Shown in pieces: positions 10,653 through 18,954 of a stretch of 64,000 bases of DNA (the first letter of the stretch is position 1; every line of letters starts with the position of its first letter). The stretch spans positions 62,001-126,000 of the forward strand of contig CAVZAT010000004.1 of assembly GCA_963773335.1 (NCBI GenBank), read 5' to 3'. Position numbers and translations under genes: made by a program. Under the pieces are notes generated by a model, which was not told where the DNA came from, searched no databases, and saw only the letters and a list, made by a program, of their open reading frames with translations. The DNA is from UBA4742 sp963773335. GTDB lineage: Bacteria; Actinomycetota; Acidimicrobiia; Acidimicrobiales; Acidimicrobilacustridaceae.

Positions 10653-12473
10653 CTAGCGCTTCTGGCGGCGGCGGTCGGCCTCGCGCAGCAGGCGCTTGCG
10701 CACCCGCAGGCTCGAGGGCGTGACCTCGACCAACTCGTCGTCGGCGATGAACTCGATGCCGGTCTCCAGGGTGAGCACCCGGGGCGGCGTGAGCTTGATG
10801 GCCTCGTCGGCCGCGTGGGTGCGGATGTTGGTCTTCTGCTTCTCGCGCACCACGTTGATGATCATGTCGTCGGGCTTGGCGTTCTCCCCCACCACCATGC
10901 CTTCGTAGACGGGGATGCCCGGCCCGATGAAGAACTCGCCGCGGGCCTGGAGGTTGTCGAGGGCGTAGCCGGTGGAGGTGCCGGCCCGGTCCGCGATCAT
11001 CGCCCCGCCCTTGCGGGCCGGGAGGTCACCCACCCAGGGCGTCCACCCGGCGTGGTGCTGGTGCATCAGCGCCGTGCCCCGGGTGGCGGTCAGCAGCAGC
11101 GACCGGAAGCCGATCAGGCCCCGACTGGGCGCCTCGATGCTCACGATGGTGCGCCCGGCGTCGCCCGGGCGCAGGTCGGTGACCTTGCCCTTGCGCGGCG
11201 CCAGCGCCTGGGTGACCGTGCCCACGTGCTCGTCGGGCACGTCGATGACGGCCCGTTCCAGGGGCTCGTGGCGCTTGCCGTTGATCTCGCGCACGATGAC
11301 CTCGGGTCGGCTGACCTGCAGCTCGTAGCCTTCCCGGCGCATCGACTCGATCAGCACTGACAGCTGCAGTTCGCCCCGGCCGGCCACCTCGATGATGTCG
11401 GGTGACGGGGTGTCGGCCAACCGGATGGACACGTTGCCCAGCACCTCGCGCTCGAGGCGGTCACGTAGATGCCGCGATGTCAGGTAAGTCCCTTCCTTGC
11501 CGGCCAGAGGCGAGGTGTTGACCGCGAAGGTCATGCGCAGCACCGGCTCGTCCACCACCAGGCGGGGCAGCGCCTTGGGATCGACGGGCGAGGCGATGGT
11601 GTCGCCGATCTCGACCTCGGGGAACCCGGCCACGACGAACAGGTCGCCCGCGGCCCGCTCGTCCACGTCGACCCGCGAGATGCCCTCGAAGCCCATGAGG
11701 GTGGCCAGCTTGCGTCGCAGCGGGTTCTGGCCCTCGTCCTCCTCGCACAAGGCCACCTGGTCGCCCTTGCGCAGGGTGCCCTGGATGACGCGGCCCAGGG
11801 CCAGGCGCCCGAGGTACTCCGAAGCGTCCAGGCTGGTGACGATGGCCTGGAGCGGGGCCTCCGGATCGCCCTCGGGAGCGGGCAGCGTGTCGACGATGGC
11901 CTCGAACAGCGGGGTCAGGTCGGCGTCGGGTCCGGGCATGCCCACCCCGGCCACCGCCCGTCCCTCCCGGGCCACCGCAGAGATGATGGGGAACTCGATG
12001 CGCTCGTCGGAGGCGTCGAGATCGAGGAACAGCTGGTAGATCTCGTCGAGCACCTCGTCGGCCCGGGCGTCGTGGCGGTCGACCTTGTTGAGCACGACCA
12101 CCGATGGCAGCCCGGCCGCCAGCGCCTTGGAGAGCACGTAGCGGGTCTGGGGCAGCGGGCCCTCGGCCGCGTCGACCAGCAGCAGCACCCCGTCGACCAG
12201 CGCCAGCGCCCGCTCGACCTCGCCACCGAAGTCGGCGTGGCCCGGGGTGTCCACCAGGTTGATGCGCACGTCGCCCCATTGGACCGAAGCCGCCTTGGCG
12301 AGGATGGTGATGCCTCGCTCCCGCTCCTGGTCGTTGGAGTCCATCACCCGGTCGACCAGGGCCTCGTGGGACCCGAAGACGTGGGTGGCGCGCAACATGG
12401 CGTCCACCAGGGTGGTCTTGCCATGGTCGACGTGGGCGACGAGCGCGAGGTTACGAAGTGCAGGGGGGGACAC
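10653..12473 (-). CDS. typA: Translational GTPase TypA/BipA
   Basis: Ribosome-associated GTPase linked to stress adaptation and 50S assembly. All G motifs are present in the first 140 residues: AHVDHGKTT (G1), the ERERGITI switch (G2), DTPGHADF (G3) and NKVD (G4). EF-G-like domains III and V and the BipA-specific C-terminal domain follow, and the 606-aa length is normal. The GTG at 12473 starts immediately before the family's usual LRNLALVAHVDHGK opening. A weak GGAAGAG precedes it. It is convergent with the McrC-like gene, leaving only 9 nt between stops. Confidence 0.97.
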   Translation of the reverse strand: MSPPALRNLALVAHVDHGKTTLVDAMLRATHVFGSHEALVDRVMDSNDQERERGITILAKAASVQWGDVRINLVDTPGHADFGGEVERALALVDGVLLLVDAAEGPLPQTRYVLSKALAAGLPSVVVLNKVDRHDARADEVLDEIYQLFLDLDASDERIEFPIISAVAREGRAVAGVGMPGPDADLTPLFEAIVDTLPAPEGDPEAPLQAIVTSLDASEYLGRLALGRVIQGTLRKGDQVALCEEDEGQNPLRRKLATLMGFEGISRVDVDERAAGDLFVVAGFPEVEIGDTIASPVDPKALPRLVVDEPVLRMTFAVNTSPLAGKEGTYLTSRHLRDRLEREVLGNVSIRLADTPSPDIIEVAGRGELQLSVLIESMRREGYELQVSRPEVIVREINGKRHEPLERAVIDVPDEHVGTVTQALAPRKGKVTDLRPGDAGRTIVSIEAPSRGLIGFRSLLLTATRGTALMHQHHAGWTPWVGDLPARKGGAMIADRAGTSTGYALDNLQARGEFFIGPGIPVYEGMVVGENAKPDDMIINVVREKQKTNIRTHAADEAIKLTPPRVLTLETGIEFIADDELVEVTPSSLRVRKRLLREADRRRQKR

Positions 12474-12534
12474 GGGAAACTCTTCCGGCAGAGGAGGTTG
12501 TTGAGCCGCGGTCAGACGTCAGTCGACCGGCGCT

Positions 12535-12723
12535 TCAGGATGGAAACAGGCCCTCGTCGGTCTCTTCGTGGAGGCACCAGGAGGCGTGATCCCGCCCGGG
12601 CTCCGCACCGCACTCGGGGCAGGGCTCGGAGTCACGACGGTCGAGTATCGCGTCGAAATCGAGGTCGTTGGTGTGCTTGAGTGCTCGGGCCTCTTCGAAG
12701 CGCCGATGTCGCCCCTTCTTCAC
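12535..12723 (-). CDS. Small zinc-ribbon-like protein (62 aa)
   Basis: A short basic-then-acidic protein beginning VKKGRHRRFEEARALK and ending with a four-Cys/His element, CPECGAEPGRDHASWC near residues 40-55, likely a zinc knuckle. I chose the GTG at 12723, which has GGAG about 9 nt upstream. The longer open frame (to 12849) runs into promoter-like DNA. Function is unknown. The KKGRHRRFEEAR opening recalls small nucleic-acid-binding proteins of actinobacteria. Confidence 0.6.
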   Translation of the reverse strand: MKKGRHRRFEEARALKHTNDLDFDAILDRRDSEPCPECGAEPGRDHASWCLHEETDEGLFPS

Positions 12724-12760
12724 GGGCCAACTCCAAGTGGTGACGATTGATCGCCCGGGC

Positions 12761-12787
12761 AGTGTAGCCCCTCGGTGCCTGTTCCAA
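12761..12787 (-). promoter_or_regulatory. Candidate promoter of the 62-aa zinc-ribbon gene
   Basis: Read on the minus strand: TTGGAA, 15 nt, then TACACT, about 37 nt before the GTG start, with a ribosome-binding site between. The spacer is shorter than ideal. Confidence 0.35.
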
Positions 12788-12845
12788 CTCGCTGACCTGC
12801 GACGATGCCCGCCAATGTTCTCCAAGTCTTTCAAATTCTCTTGAT

Positions 12846-14027
12846 TCATTCCAGGCTTTGGTGCGACCGGGCCTCCAGGGCCAGCTCTCCGCCGCCGGTG
12901 AAGGCCAGCGCCGCCTCACCCTGGACCAGGCGCCGGATGGGCTCGCCCACCAGCTCGGCCCGCCAGCCCTGGGACAGGCGGGCCCCGGCGTCGTGGCGCA
13001 GCAGGGCCTCGATGTCGGATCGGGTGGCCAGCAGGCCCGTGTCGATCTCCAGGTTGCGGCCGAGCTGGCTGACCCAGGCGGACACCAGGGCCACCGCCGG
13101 TCGCAGTTCGCGGTCGAGCTCGCGCGGTTCGGGTTCATCGGCGGGCTGGGGCTGGCGGGCCATGCCCTCGGCCACCGCCGCCAGGATCCCGGCCGACTGC
13201 GGGCCGCGCAGGTAGCGATCGTCGACGCCCCGCACGCCGCGCAGCTGTTCGTGGGTGGTCGGATGTCGCTGGGCGATGCCCACGATGGCCAGGTCCGACA
13301 GCACGTGGCGCACGGGCTGGTCGGTCTCGGCCGCCCGACGCTCGCGCCAGGCGGCCACCGACTGCGCCACCCGGCGGGCGTTGCCGTGCAGCTGGCGGAT
13401 CTCCTTGACCCGGCGCCAGGCCTGTTCGGGGTCGCGTCCGCCCCGCTCGCGCAGGCGGACCGCCTCGCACTCGTCGAGCACCCACTGCCACCGCCCCCGG
13501 GCTTCGAGGTCGGCGGCCAGCTTCTGGTGGACCTCGAGCAGGTACTCGACGTCGCCGGCCGCGTAGCTGAGCTGGTTGTCGTCGAGCGGGCGGGCCAACC
13601 AGTCGGTCAGGCGGTGGCCCTTGGCCAGCTTGATGCCCAGGATGCGCTCGTAGAGGGCGGCCAACGACGGCGTGGACATCCCGATGAAACCGGCCGCGAT
13701 CTGGGTGTCGAGCAGGTGGGCCGGACCGGTGCCACAGGCCAGCTCGAGCACCTCGAGGTCCTGGTCGGAGGCGTGGAGCACCGCCAAGCCGTCCCCGTCG
13801 AGGATCTCGGCGAAGGGGGCGATGTCCACGGCCAGCGGATCGATGAGGGCCAGACCGTCGCTCCAGGCCACCTGCACCAGGGCCAACTTCGGGAAGTAGG
13901 TGCGCTCCCGGTGGAACTCGGTGTCGACCGCGTAGGCGGGGGCGCCGCGCAGGGCGTCGAGCACGGCGTCGAGGCCAGCATCGGTGTCGACCAGCCGGTG
14001 GCCGGTCACCGAGTGGTCAACTTGCAC
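12846..14027 (-). CDS. rnd: Ribonuclease D-like 3'-5' exonuclease with HRDC domain
   Basis: DEDDy exoribonuclease, probably for 3' trimming of stable RNA. Exo I is DTEF (residues 35-38), Exo II is the ASDQDLEVL stretch and Exo III is YAAGDVEYLLEV near 170. An HRDC domain follows (about residues 205-285), with a second helical C-terminal region as in mycobacterial homologues; total 393 aa. I chose the GTG at 14027, which overlaps the stop of the upstream rhodanese gene. A longer frame exists but its extra N-terminus lies inside that gene. It is the last member of the flavin reductase-mobA-rhodanese-rnd cluster. Confidence 0.88.
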   Translation of the reverse strand: MQVDHSVTGHRLVDTDAGLDAVLDALRGAPAYAVDTEFHRERTYFPKLALVQVAWSDGLALIDPLAVDIAPFAEILDGDGLAVLHASDQDLEVLELACGTGPAHLLDTQIAAGFIGMSTPSLAALYERILGIKLAKGHRLTDWLARPLDDNQLSYAAGDVEYLLEVHQKLAADLEARGRWQWVLDECEAVRLRERGGRDPEQAWRRVKEIRQLHGNARRVAQSVAAWRERRAAETDQPVRHVLSDLAIVGIAQRHPTTHEQLRGVRGVDDRYLRGPQSAGILAAVAEGMARQPQPADEPEPRELDRELRPAVALVSAWVSQLGRNLEIDTGLLATRSDIEALLRHDAGARLSQGWRAELVGEPIRRLVQGEAALAFTGGGELALEARSHQSLE

Positions 14028-14337
14028 CGCCCGTGTCGACCGGGAACCCCGCGTCGATCCAGGCCAGGGTGCCGCCGGCCACGTTGACCACGTCGTAGCC
14101 CTGGGCCATGAGGAACTCACCGGCTTGACCGCTGCGGGCGCCGCTGCGACAGATCAGGAACAGGGGGCGCACGTCGGGCAGCTCGTGGATCCGGTCGGGG
14201 ACATCGCCCAGCGGGATGAGCTGCGCCCCCGGCACGTGGGCCTCGTCGTACTCGTCGGGCTGGCGCACGTCGATGATCAGGGCACCTGCCGCGTGGTGGG
14301 TGCGGAGCTCGTCGACATCGATCTCGGGAACGGTCAC
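14017..14337 (-). CDS. Single-domain rhodanese-like sulfurtransferase
   Basis: A 106-aa rhodanese (GlpE/PspE size). The active-site Cys61 sits in the loop ICRSGARSGQA. The DVRQPDEYDEAHVPGA motif near residue 21 is the usual 'DVR...E...GHI.GA' block. The GTG start overlaps the mobA stop (GTGA), and the gene in turn overlaps rnd, so all are translationally coupled. Sitting next to mobA suggests a sulfur-transfer role in molybdenum cofactor chemistry, but this is inference from position only. Confidence 0.88.
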   Translation of the reverse strand: MTVPEIDVDELRTHHAAGALIIDVRQPDEYDEAHVPGAQLIPLGDVPDRIHELPDVRPLFLICRSGARSGQAGEFLMAQGYDVVNVAGGTLAWIDAGFPVDTGGAS

Positions 14338-14909
14338 GAGCGCCGAGCGTAGCGGTACAGGTCGCCGGGCCGGTCGACATCGTCGAGGCGGCTGGGATCG
14401 AGGTCGACGACCGGATGCACCACCAGCCCGGCCAGGGCCCGGCGCACCGCCCGCTCCCCCGACTCGAAGGACCGGGCTAACGCCGGCCGGGCCGAGCGCC
14501 GGTAGGCGGCGGTGATCGGGTAGACGCGGCCGGATACGACCGGCGCCGCCACCTGCGCGCCGGGATCGGCCACCAACGTGGTCACCAGGGTCTGCACCGA
14601 CGTCGGGTCGATGGTGGGCAGGTCGCACGAGAGCACCACCACCAGGTCCTCGGTGGCCAGAGCGAGCGCGGTGAGCAGACCGCCCAGCGGACCCTGCTCG
14701 GGATGGTCGTCGGGGCGCGCTTCGAGGCCGGCCGCCCGGAGCCGGTCGAGGTCGCCGCCCACGCAGAGCACCTCGGCGGCGCCCGCTCCGGCCAGGGCGT
14801 CGGCCGCGATGGTGGCCAGCGGGCGGCCGCCGACGGACAGCAACGCCTTGTCGGTCCCCATGCGGGTCGAGGCTCCCCCGGTGAGGACCGCGCCGGTGAA
14901 CCCGGCCAC
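14334..14909 (-). CDS. mobA: Molybdenum cofactor guanylyltransferase MobA-like
   Basis: Adds GMP to molybdopterin to make the bis-MGD cofactor. The N-terminal nucleotidyltransferase signature LTGGASTRMGTDKA covers residues 9-22. VVLSCDLPTIDP near 92 carries the metal-binding Asp, and the 191-aa length is typical. It lies one base downstream of the flavin reductase stop and overlaps the rhodanese start. A CofC-like or sugar-nucleotidyltransferase identity is less likely given the RMGxDKA loop. Confidence 0.88.
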   Translation of the reverse strand: MAGFTGAVLTGGASTRMGTDKALLSVGGRPLATIAADALAGAGAAEVLCVGGDLDRLRAAGLEARPDDHPEQGPLGGLLTALALATEDLVVVLSCDLPTIDPTSVQTLVTTLVADPGAQVAAPVVSGRVYPITAAYRRSARPALARSFESGERAVRRALAGLVVHPVVDLDPSRLDDVDRPGDLYRYARRS

Positions 14910-14910
14910 C

Positions 14911-15459
14911 TCAGCCGCCGTAGTTCATGCGGGTGTCCTCCATGCGCAGCACCGGCGTGTCCTCGGCCCGCTGGAACCCGCAGGCCACGATCTCGCCGAT
15001 GAACAGCGTCGTGTCCCCCACCTCGATCGACTGGCGCAGCTCGCAGTCGAACCAGGCCGGCGCCTGGTCGAGCACGGGAGCTCCAGTGGGACCGTCGTGG
15101 AAGGCGAACCCGTTGGCCGTGCTGGCGGCCAGGTCGATCTCCACCGGCTTGGTGAACTTGCGCACGATGGCCCGGTCCTGCCGATCGATGGTGTTGAGGC
15201 TGAATCGGCGTCCTTCGGCGATGAGGCGATGGGTCAGCGCCGGTCGTTCCACGCCGACGGCCAGGTGCTTGGGCTCGAAGCTCACCTGCGTGGCCCAGTT
15301 GCAGGTCATGAGGTTGCGCTCGTCTTCGGCCCGGCTGCCCACCACGTAGAGCCCGCTGGGCATGGTCCACAGGGCGCGCCGACGCAGCCGGTCGTAGGCG
15401 TCGCGGTCCTCGGCGGTCTCGACCCCGGCCGGGAACGGCCCGATCAGCTCGTCTGTCAT
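14911..15459 (-). CDS. Flavin reductase-like FMN-binding protein
   Basis: A 182-aa protein of the flavin reductase-like split-barrel family (NADH:FMN reductase / HpaC-like). Family features are the LWTMPSGLYVVGSR opening strand, NLMTCNWATQVSFEPKHLAVGV (FMN-phosphate region) and the late DTTLFIGEIVACG strand. The ATG at 15459 is supported by a TAGGCT box 7 nt upstream. An in-frame GTG at 15480 is possible. It heads a tightly packed minus-strand operon with mobA, rhodanese and rnd. The electron acceptor or partner oxygenase is not evident. Confidence 0.82.
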   Translation of the reverse strand: MTDELIGPFPAGVETAEDRDAYDRLRRRALWTMPSGLYVVGSRAEDERNLMTCNWATQVSFEPKHLAVGVERPALTHRLIAEGRRFSLNTIDRQDRAIVRKFTKPVEIDLAASTANGFAFHDGPTGAPVLDQAPAWFDCELRQSIEVGDTTLFIGEIVACGFQRAEDTPVLRMEDTRMNYGG

Positions 15460-15466
15460 GACCACG

Positions 15467-15472
15467 AGCCTA
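15467..15472 (-). promoter_or_regulatory. TANNNT -10 box before the flavin reductase gene
   Basis: TAGGCT on the minus strand ends 7 nt before the ATG at 15459; candidate leaderless promoter. Confidence 0.4.
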
Positions 15473-15485
15473 GGGGTCACGCCAG

Positions 15486-15491
15486 TACCGT
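15486..15491 (+). promoter_or_regulatory. TANNNT -10 box before the lipoprotein gene
   Basis: TACCGT ends 9 nt before the ATG at 15501; no Shine-Dalgarno is present. Confidence 0.35.
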
Positions 15492-15500
15492 GATCCGGCC

Positions 15501-15899
15501 ATGATCGTCAGGACACCAGAGCACCCGGGCCGTGTGGTCTTGGTCGCGGTCGCGCTGGCTGCGCTGGTGGTGGTGCTGGCGGGCTGCGCCCATCCGGTGC
15601 GCTACGACCCCTACGTCACCACCATCGACATCCAGGAGGCCGGCTCCCAGGCGGCCAACGATGCCGGGCTCAACCTCTACTACGGCTACGAGTGCGAGGT
15701 CGACGGCGATCCCAAGGACCAGACCCGCTTCACCGTCGACTGCCAGACCTCCACCGGCGACGGGCGGCCGACCACCCTGACCGGCAGGGGCCAGGCCGAC
15801 AACAACCGTCACTACCACGGCACCTGGGTGATCCAGGTGGACGGGCACACCGTAGCCACCCTCCACTGCCTGGGCGGCGAGGAGGCACCTCGCTGCTAG
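15501..15899 (+). CDS. Small secreted lipoprotein of unknown function
   Basis: A 132-aa protein with a type II signal peptide: basic start (MIVRTPEHPGR), hydrophobic stretch and lipobox LAGC, with Cys at residue 29. The mature part is hydrophilic, with four further cysteines (CEVDGD, VDCQTS, LHCLGG and the C-terminal Cys) that may form two disulfides. No enzyme motif is seen. It is expressed divergently from the flavin reductase and convergent with the GNAT gene, so it is probably monocistronic. Confidence 0.75.
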   Translation: MIVRTPEHPGRVVLVAVALAALVVVLAGCAHPVRYDPYVTTIDIQEAGSQAANDAGLNLYYGYECEVDGDPKDQTRFTVDCQTSTGDGRPTTLTGRGQADNNRHYHGTWVIQVDGHTVATLHCLGGEEAPRC

Positions 15900-15905
15900 C
15901 GCGGA

Positions 15906-16226
15906 TCAGGGTGCGAATTCGGCCTGATGGTCGGGCACAACCAGGTCCACATAGGCGGGATGGCGTCGGAGGTACCCGGTGATGAACGGGCAGGTGGGGA
16001 TGATCTGGAGGCCCCGGCGGGCGACGTCGTCGAGGGTGGCCCGGGCCAGCTGCTCGCCCAGCCCTCGGCCCTCGAAGGCCGGCTCGATCTCGGTGTGGAT
16101 CAGGTCGATCACGTTGGCGTGGCGCCGGTACTGGACGAAGCCGGCCAGCTGGCCGTCCACCGCCATCTCGTAGCGCTGCCGTCCGGGCTGGTCGGTGACC
16201 ACGACTCCGTCATGGGGTTCGCTCAT
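15906..16226 (-). CDS. GNAT-like acetyltransferase (YidJ/Yjdj type, short)
   Basis: A 106-aa minimal acetyltransferase of the COG2388 kind: the RYEMAVDGQLAGFVQYRR strand pair, the FEGRGLGEQLARATLDDVA acetyl-CoA-binding loop and the ending IPTCPFITGYLRRHPAYVDLV. The ATG at 16226 overlaps the DUF3151 stop by 4 nt (ATGA), so the pair is co-translated. The substrate is unknown. Confidence 0.85.
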   Translation of the reverse strand: MSEPHDGVVVTDQPGRQRYEMAVDGQLAGFVQYRRHANVIDLIHTEIEPAFEGRGLGEQLARATLDDVARRGLQIIPTCPFITGYLRRHPAYVDLVVPDHQAEFAP

Positions 16227-16663
16227 CGATCGGCGGGCGGCCACTGCGGGTCGAGCTGGCGTAGGAACAGGGCGCAGCGGTCGGCTTCGTCGGTCTCGCC
16301 GATGGCGTCAGCCGAGCCCCGCAGGCCGTCCAGCGCGCGCAGGAAGCCGCGGTTGGACTCGTGCTGCCAGCGCACGTAGCCCGACCCGCGCCAGCCGTTC
16401 TGGCGCAGCCGGTCGAGGCCGCGGTGATAGCCCACCCGGAAGGCGGCGTAGGACTCGATCGGATCGCGCCCCAACTCGCCCAGTCGGGCCCAGCCGTCGA
16501 GGAAGCGCGGGTTGTCGGCCACCACCGCCGACACCGCGGCCCGCCGGGCCTCGTCGGGCTGGGCCAGCGCCTCGGCCAGCGCGGCTTGAGCTTGGGTCGG
16601 CTCCTCGTCGAGGATGGTCTCAGGAGGCCCCTGGGTCAGGTTCACCGCGGACAGGTCGGACAT
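16223..16663 (-). CDS. DUF3151 family protein
   Basis: A 146-aa actinobacterial protein of unknown function. The family's marks are present: the ESYAAFRVGYHRGLDRLRQNGWRG block, then HESNRGFLRALDGL and IGETDEADRCALFLRQLDP. It is alpha-helical and TPR-like in feel. The start codon has a TAGCAT box 6 nt upstream, located inside the 3' end of the neighbouring hydrolase gene. It is coupled to the downstream GNAT gene. Confidence 0.88.
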   Translation of the reverse strand: MSDLSAVNLTQGPPETILDEEPTQAQAALAEALAQPDEARRAAVSAVVADNPRFLDGWARLGELGRDPIESYAAFRVGYHRGLDRLRQNGWRGSGYVRWQHESNRGFLRALDGLRGSADAIGETDEADRCALFLRQLDPQWPPADR

Positions 16664-17439
16664 GGTCCGATGCTAGGCGCACGAAGGCCGCGAACTGGTC
16701 GGGATGGCTGGTGTGGGCACCGTGGCCCGAGTCCTCGATGACGATCCACCGGCCGTCGGGCACCTCCTCGGCCAACCGGCGCGCCGCCTCCTGGTGGTAG
16801 GGCTTGGACCGCGTGCCGTATCCGGTCACCACCGGCACCTGCACCTGGGCTGGGTCATAGGGAGCGGCCCGACGCAGGGCGGCCAGCTCAGCGACCAGCG
16901 CCGGGCCTTCGCCTCGCCGGGCCTCGCGGGTGCGCGGCGGCAGCCGTTCCCACGTCTCGTCGCCCACGATGGCCCGCATGAACCGCTCGGCCGCGTCGGC
17001 GTCGTCGGTCTCGGCCAGGGCGTTGCCACCCGCCGAACGGGTCGGCCATGAGGCGCTCCACGACATGGGGGATTCGAACGCGCCCACCGAGACGACCACG
17101 TCGGGCCGGCGAACGGCGGCGGCCAGCGCGATCACTCCGCCCAGGCTGTGGCCCACCACCGCCACCGGACCGGAACCGGCCACCGCCAGCAGGTCGTCCA
17201 CGTGGTCCTCGATGGTCGGAGCCACCCCGGCGGCCGATGACCGCCCGTAGCCACGCCGGTCGTACCGGACCACCTCGAGCTCGTCCAGGCGCCGCGTCAC
17301 CTTGATGAACGACGCGCGCCCGGTCCATCGAACCGTGCACCAGCACCACCCGGGTGGCGCCGGGTGCTCCCGATCGAACGGGAGCGGGGCGGTCGTAGAC
17401 GGCGAGCCCGTCGACGCGACGGTCGACGGCGTTGATCAC
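16620..17439 (-). CDS. Alpha/beta hydrolase; frame broken near 17315
   Basis: A serine hydrolase fold with VLVHGSMDR (oxyanion region), VRYDRRGYGRS, the nucleophile elbow GHSLGG and a C-terminal His in EDSGHGAHTSHP. The first about 43 residues are read from a GTG at 17439 that overlaps the pyruvate kinase stop (GTGA). The rest is in another frame. Deleting one G in the GCGCGCG run near 17312-17319 gives MDRARSFIKVTRRLDELEVVRYD, which is the expected continuation. The 3' end overlaps the DUF3151 start by 44 nt and carries that gene's promoter box. The substrate is unknown. Confidence 0.8.
16670..16675 (-). promoter_or_regulatory. TANNNT -10 box before DUF3151
   Basis: TAGCAT (minus strand) ends 6 nt before the ATG at 16663. 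The same hexamer and gap occur before the genes starting at 20979 and 52464. Confidence 0.5.
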
Positions 17440-18866
17440 TGCACGCGCATCAGGCGCAACGTATCGGTGGCTCGACCTTGACGATCGGGCGAGCCGGACA
17501 GCACGGCCACCAGCTCGCCGGTGCGCACCTCGCCCCGGGTGCGTGCCACCTCGACGGCCCGGCCCACCATCTCGTCGATGGGTGCCTGCTCGAGCGGGTA
17601 GGCACGAACGCCCCAGCTCATGGCGAGCTGGCGCACGGTGCGCTCGTCGGGGCTGAAGGCCAGGATGCGCGCCTCGGGTCGGAGCCGGGCGATGGATCGG
17701 GCGGTGAAGCCGGTGGTGGTGATGCACAGGATGGCCGCCGCCTGGGTGTCCAGGGCGGCCCGCCACGACGCCATGGTCATGGCGTCGGTGACGGCCAGGT
17801 CCACGTCGTCCGACGAGGTCAGCCGCAGCTCGGCCAGCCCCCGGGCCCAACCCTTGTAATCGAACAGGGCATCGGCCCGGCTGGCGATGCGGCCCATGGT
17901 GCCCACCGCGTTCACCGGGTCGTCGCCGATGGCTGTCTCGCCCGAGAGCATCACGGCCGAGGAGCCGTCGAACACGGCGTTGGCGATGTCGGACGCCTCG
18001 GCCCGGGTCGGGGTCGGGGCATGGACCATGGACTCGAGCATCTGGGTGGCGGTGATCGCCGGTCGGCCCAGGGCGATGCACTTGCGCAGGATCTGTTTCT
18101 GCAGGTGGGGCAGCTCCTCGATGGGCATCTCGGCCCCGAGGTCGCCCCGGGCCACCATGACCGCGCCCGACGCCTCGATGATCCCGTCCAGGTTCTCGAC
18201 CGCGGCTCGGGTCTCGATCTTGGCCACCACCAGCGGTCCGCGGGGATGGGGTTCGACCCCGACCCGGCGCACGTCGTGGGCCGAACGCACGAACGAGATG
18301 GCCACCATGTCGACGCCCGCCTCCACGAAGGCGTCGAGCATGACCAGGTCCTCGGTGGTGGGGGTGTGCAGGCGGAGCCGGTCCGACGGGATGTGGACCC
18401 CGGGTCGACCTTCCACCGGGCCGCCGTGGATGACCCGCACCTCGAGGCTGTCCCCGTCGTCGCCGATGGCCTCCACCACCACCGCGCCGTCACCGAAGCC
18501 CAGCTGATCACCGTGGCGGACGTCGTGGAGCAGATTCTCGTAGTCGACCTGCACCACCTCGTGCGTGCTCGGCCCGTCGCCCGCGACCAGCCGCAGGACG
18601 TCGCCCTCGTTGAGCACCACCCCGTGCTCGGGGAAGTGACCGGCCCGGACCTTGGGACCCGGCAGGTCGGCCAGGATGCCCACTTCGCGGTCCAGGTCGG
18701 CGGCCACCGAGCGGACCCGGCGGAACCGCTCCAGGGCCACGTCGAGGCCGTCATGGGCCAGGCCGATCCGGGCCACGTCCATCCCGGCCGAGATCATCTC
18801 CTTGAGCGTGGCCTCGTCCTCGGAGGCCGGCCCGATGGTGGCGATGATCTTGGTGCGGCGGGACAT
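17436..18866 (-). CDS. pyk: Pyruvate kinase, atypical monovalent-cation site
   Basis: Makes pyruvate and ATP from phosphoenolpyruvate and ADP. The barrel motifs are clear: TKIIATIGPAS at the start, VVAKIETRAAVENLDGI with the catalytic Lys near residue 210, MVARGDLGAEMP and the ATQMLESM block; 476 aa. The usual RLNFSHG segment is RIGLAHDG, so the Asn and Ser that bind K+ are Gly and Ala. The DTKGPEIR segment is DLPGPKVR, with Leu for Thr and Lys for Glu, the pair known from K+-independent pyruvate kinases. Activity without K+ is therefore expected, but the Gly/Ala changes are unusual. The ATG at 18866 has TACCGT 7 nt upstream. Confidence 0.88.
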   Translation of the reverse strand: MSRRTKIIATIGPASEDEATLKEMISAGMDVARIGLAHDGLDVALERFRRVRSVAADLDREVGILADLPGPKVRAGHFPEHGVVLNEGDVLRLVAGDGPSTHEVVQVDYENLLHDVRHGDQLGFGDGAVVVEAIGDDGDSLEVRVIHGGPVEGRPGVHIPSDRLRLHTPTTEDLVMLDAFVEAGVDMVAISFVRSAHDVRRVGVEPHPRGPLVVAKIETRAAVENLDGIIEASGAVMVARGDLGAEMPIEELPHLQKQILRKCIALGRPAITATQMLESMVHAPTPTRAEASDIANAVFDGSSAVMLSGETAIGDDPVNAVGTMGRIASRADALFDYKGWARGLAELRLTSSDDVDLAVTDAMTMASWRAALDTQAAAILCITTTGFTARSIARLRPEARILAFSPDERTVRQLAMSWGVRAYPLEQAPIDEMVGRAVEVARTRGEVRTGELVAVLSGSPDRQGRATDTLRLMRVQ

Positions 18867-18873
18867 GCACCCA

Positions 18874-18879
18874 ACGGTA
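18874..18879 (-). promoter_or_regulatory. TANNNT -10 box before pyk
   Basis: TACCGT (minus strand) ends 7 nt before the ATG at 18866; no ribosome-binding site is seen. Confidence 0.4.
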
Positions 18880-18954
18880 CCGTGCCCGGTCGCCGGCGCC
18901 TGGGACACGTTTCCGCGGCCTGTGCACCACCCTGTCGCATTTCCGCCAGCACAA

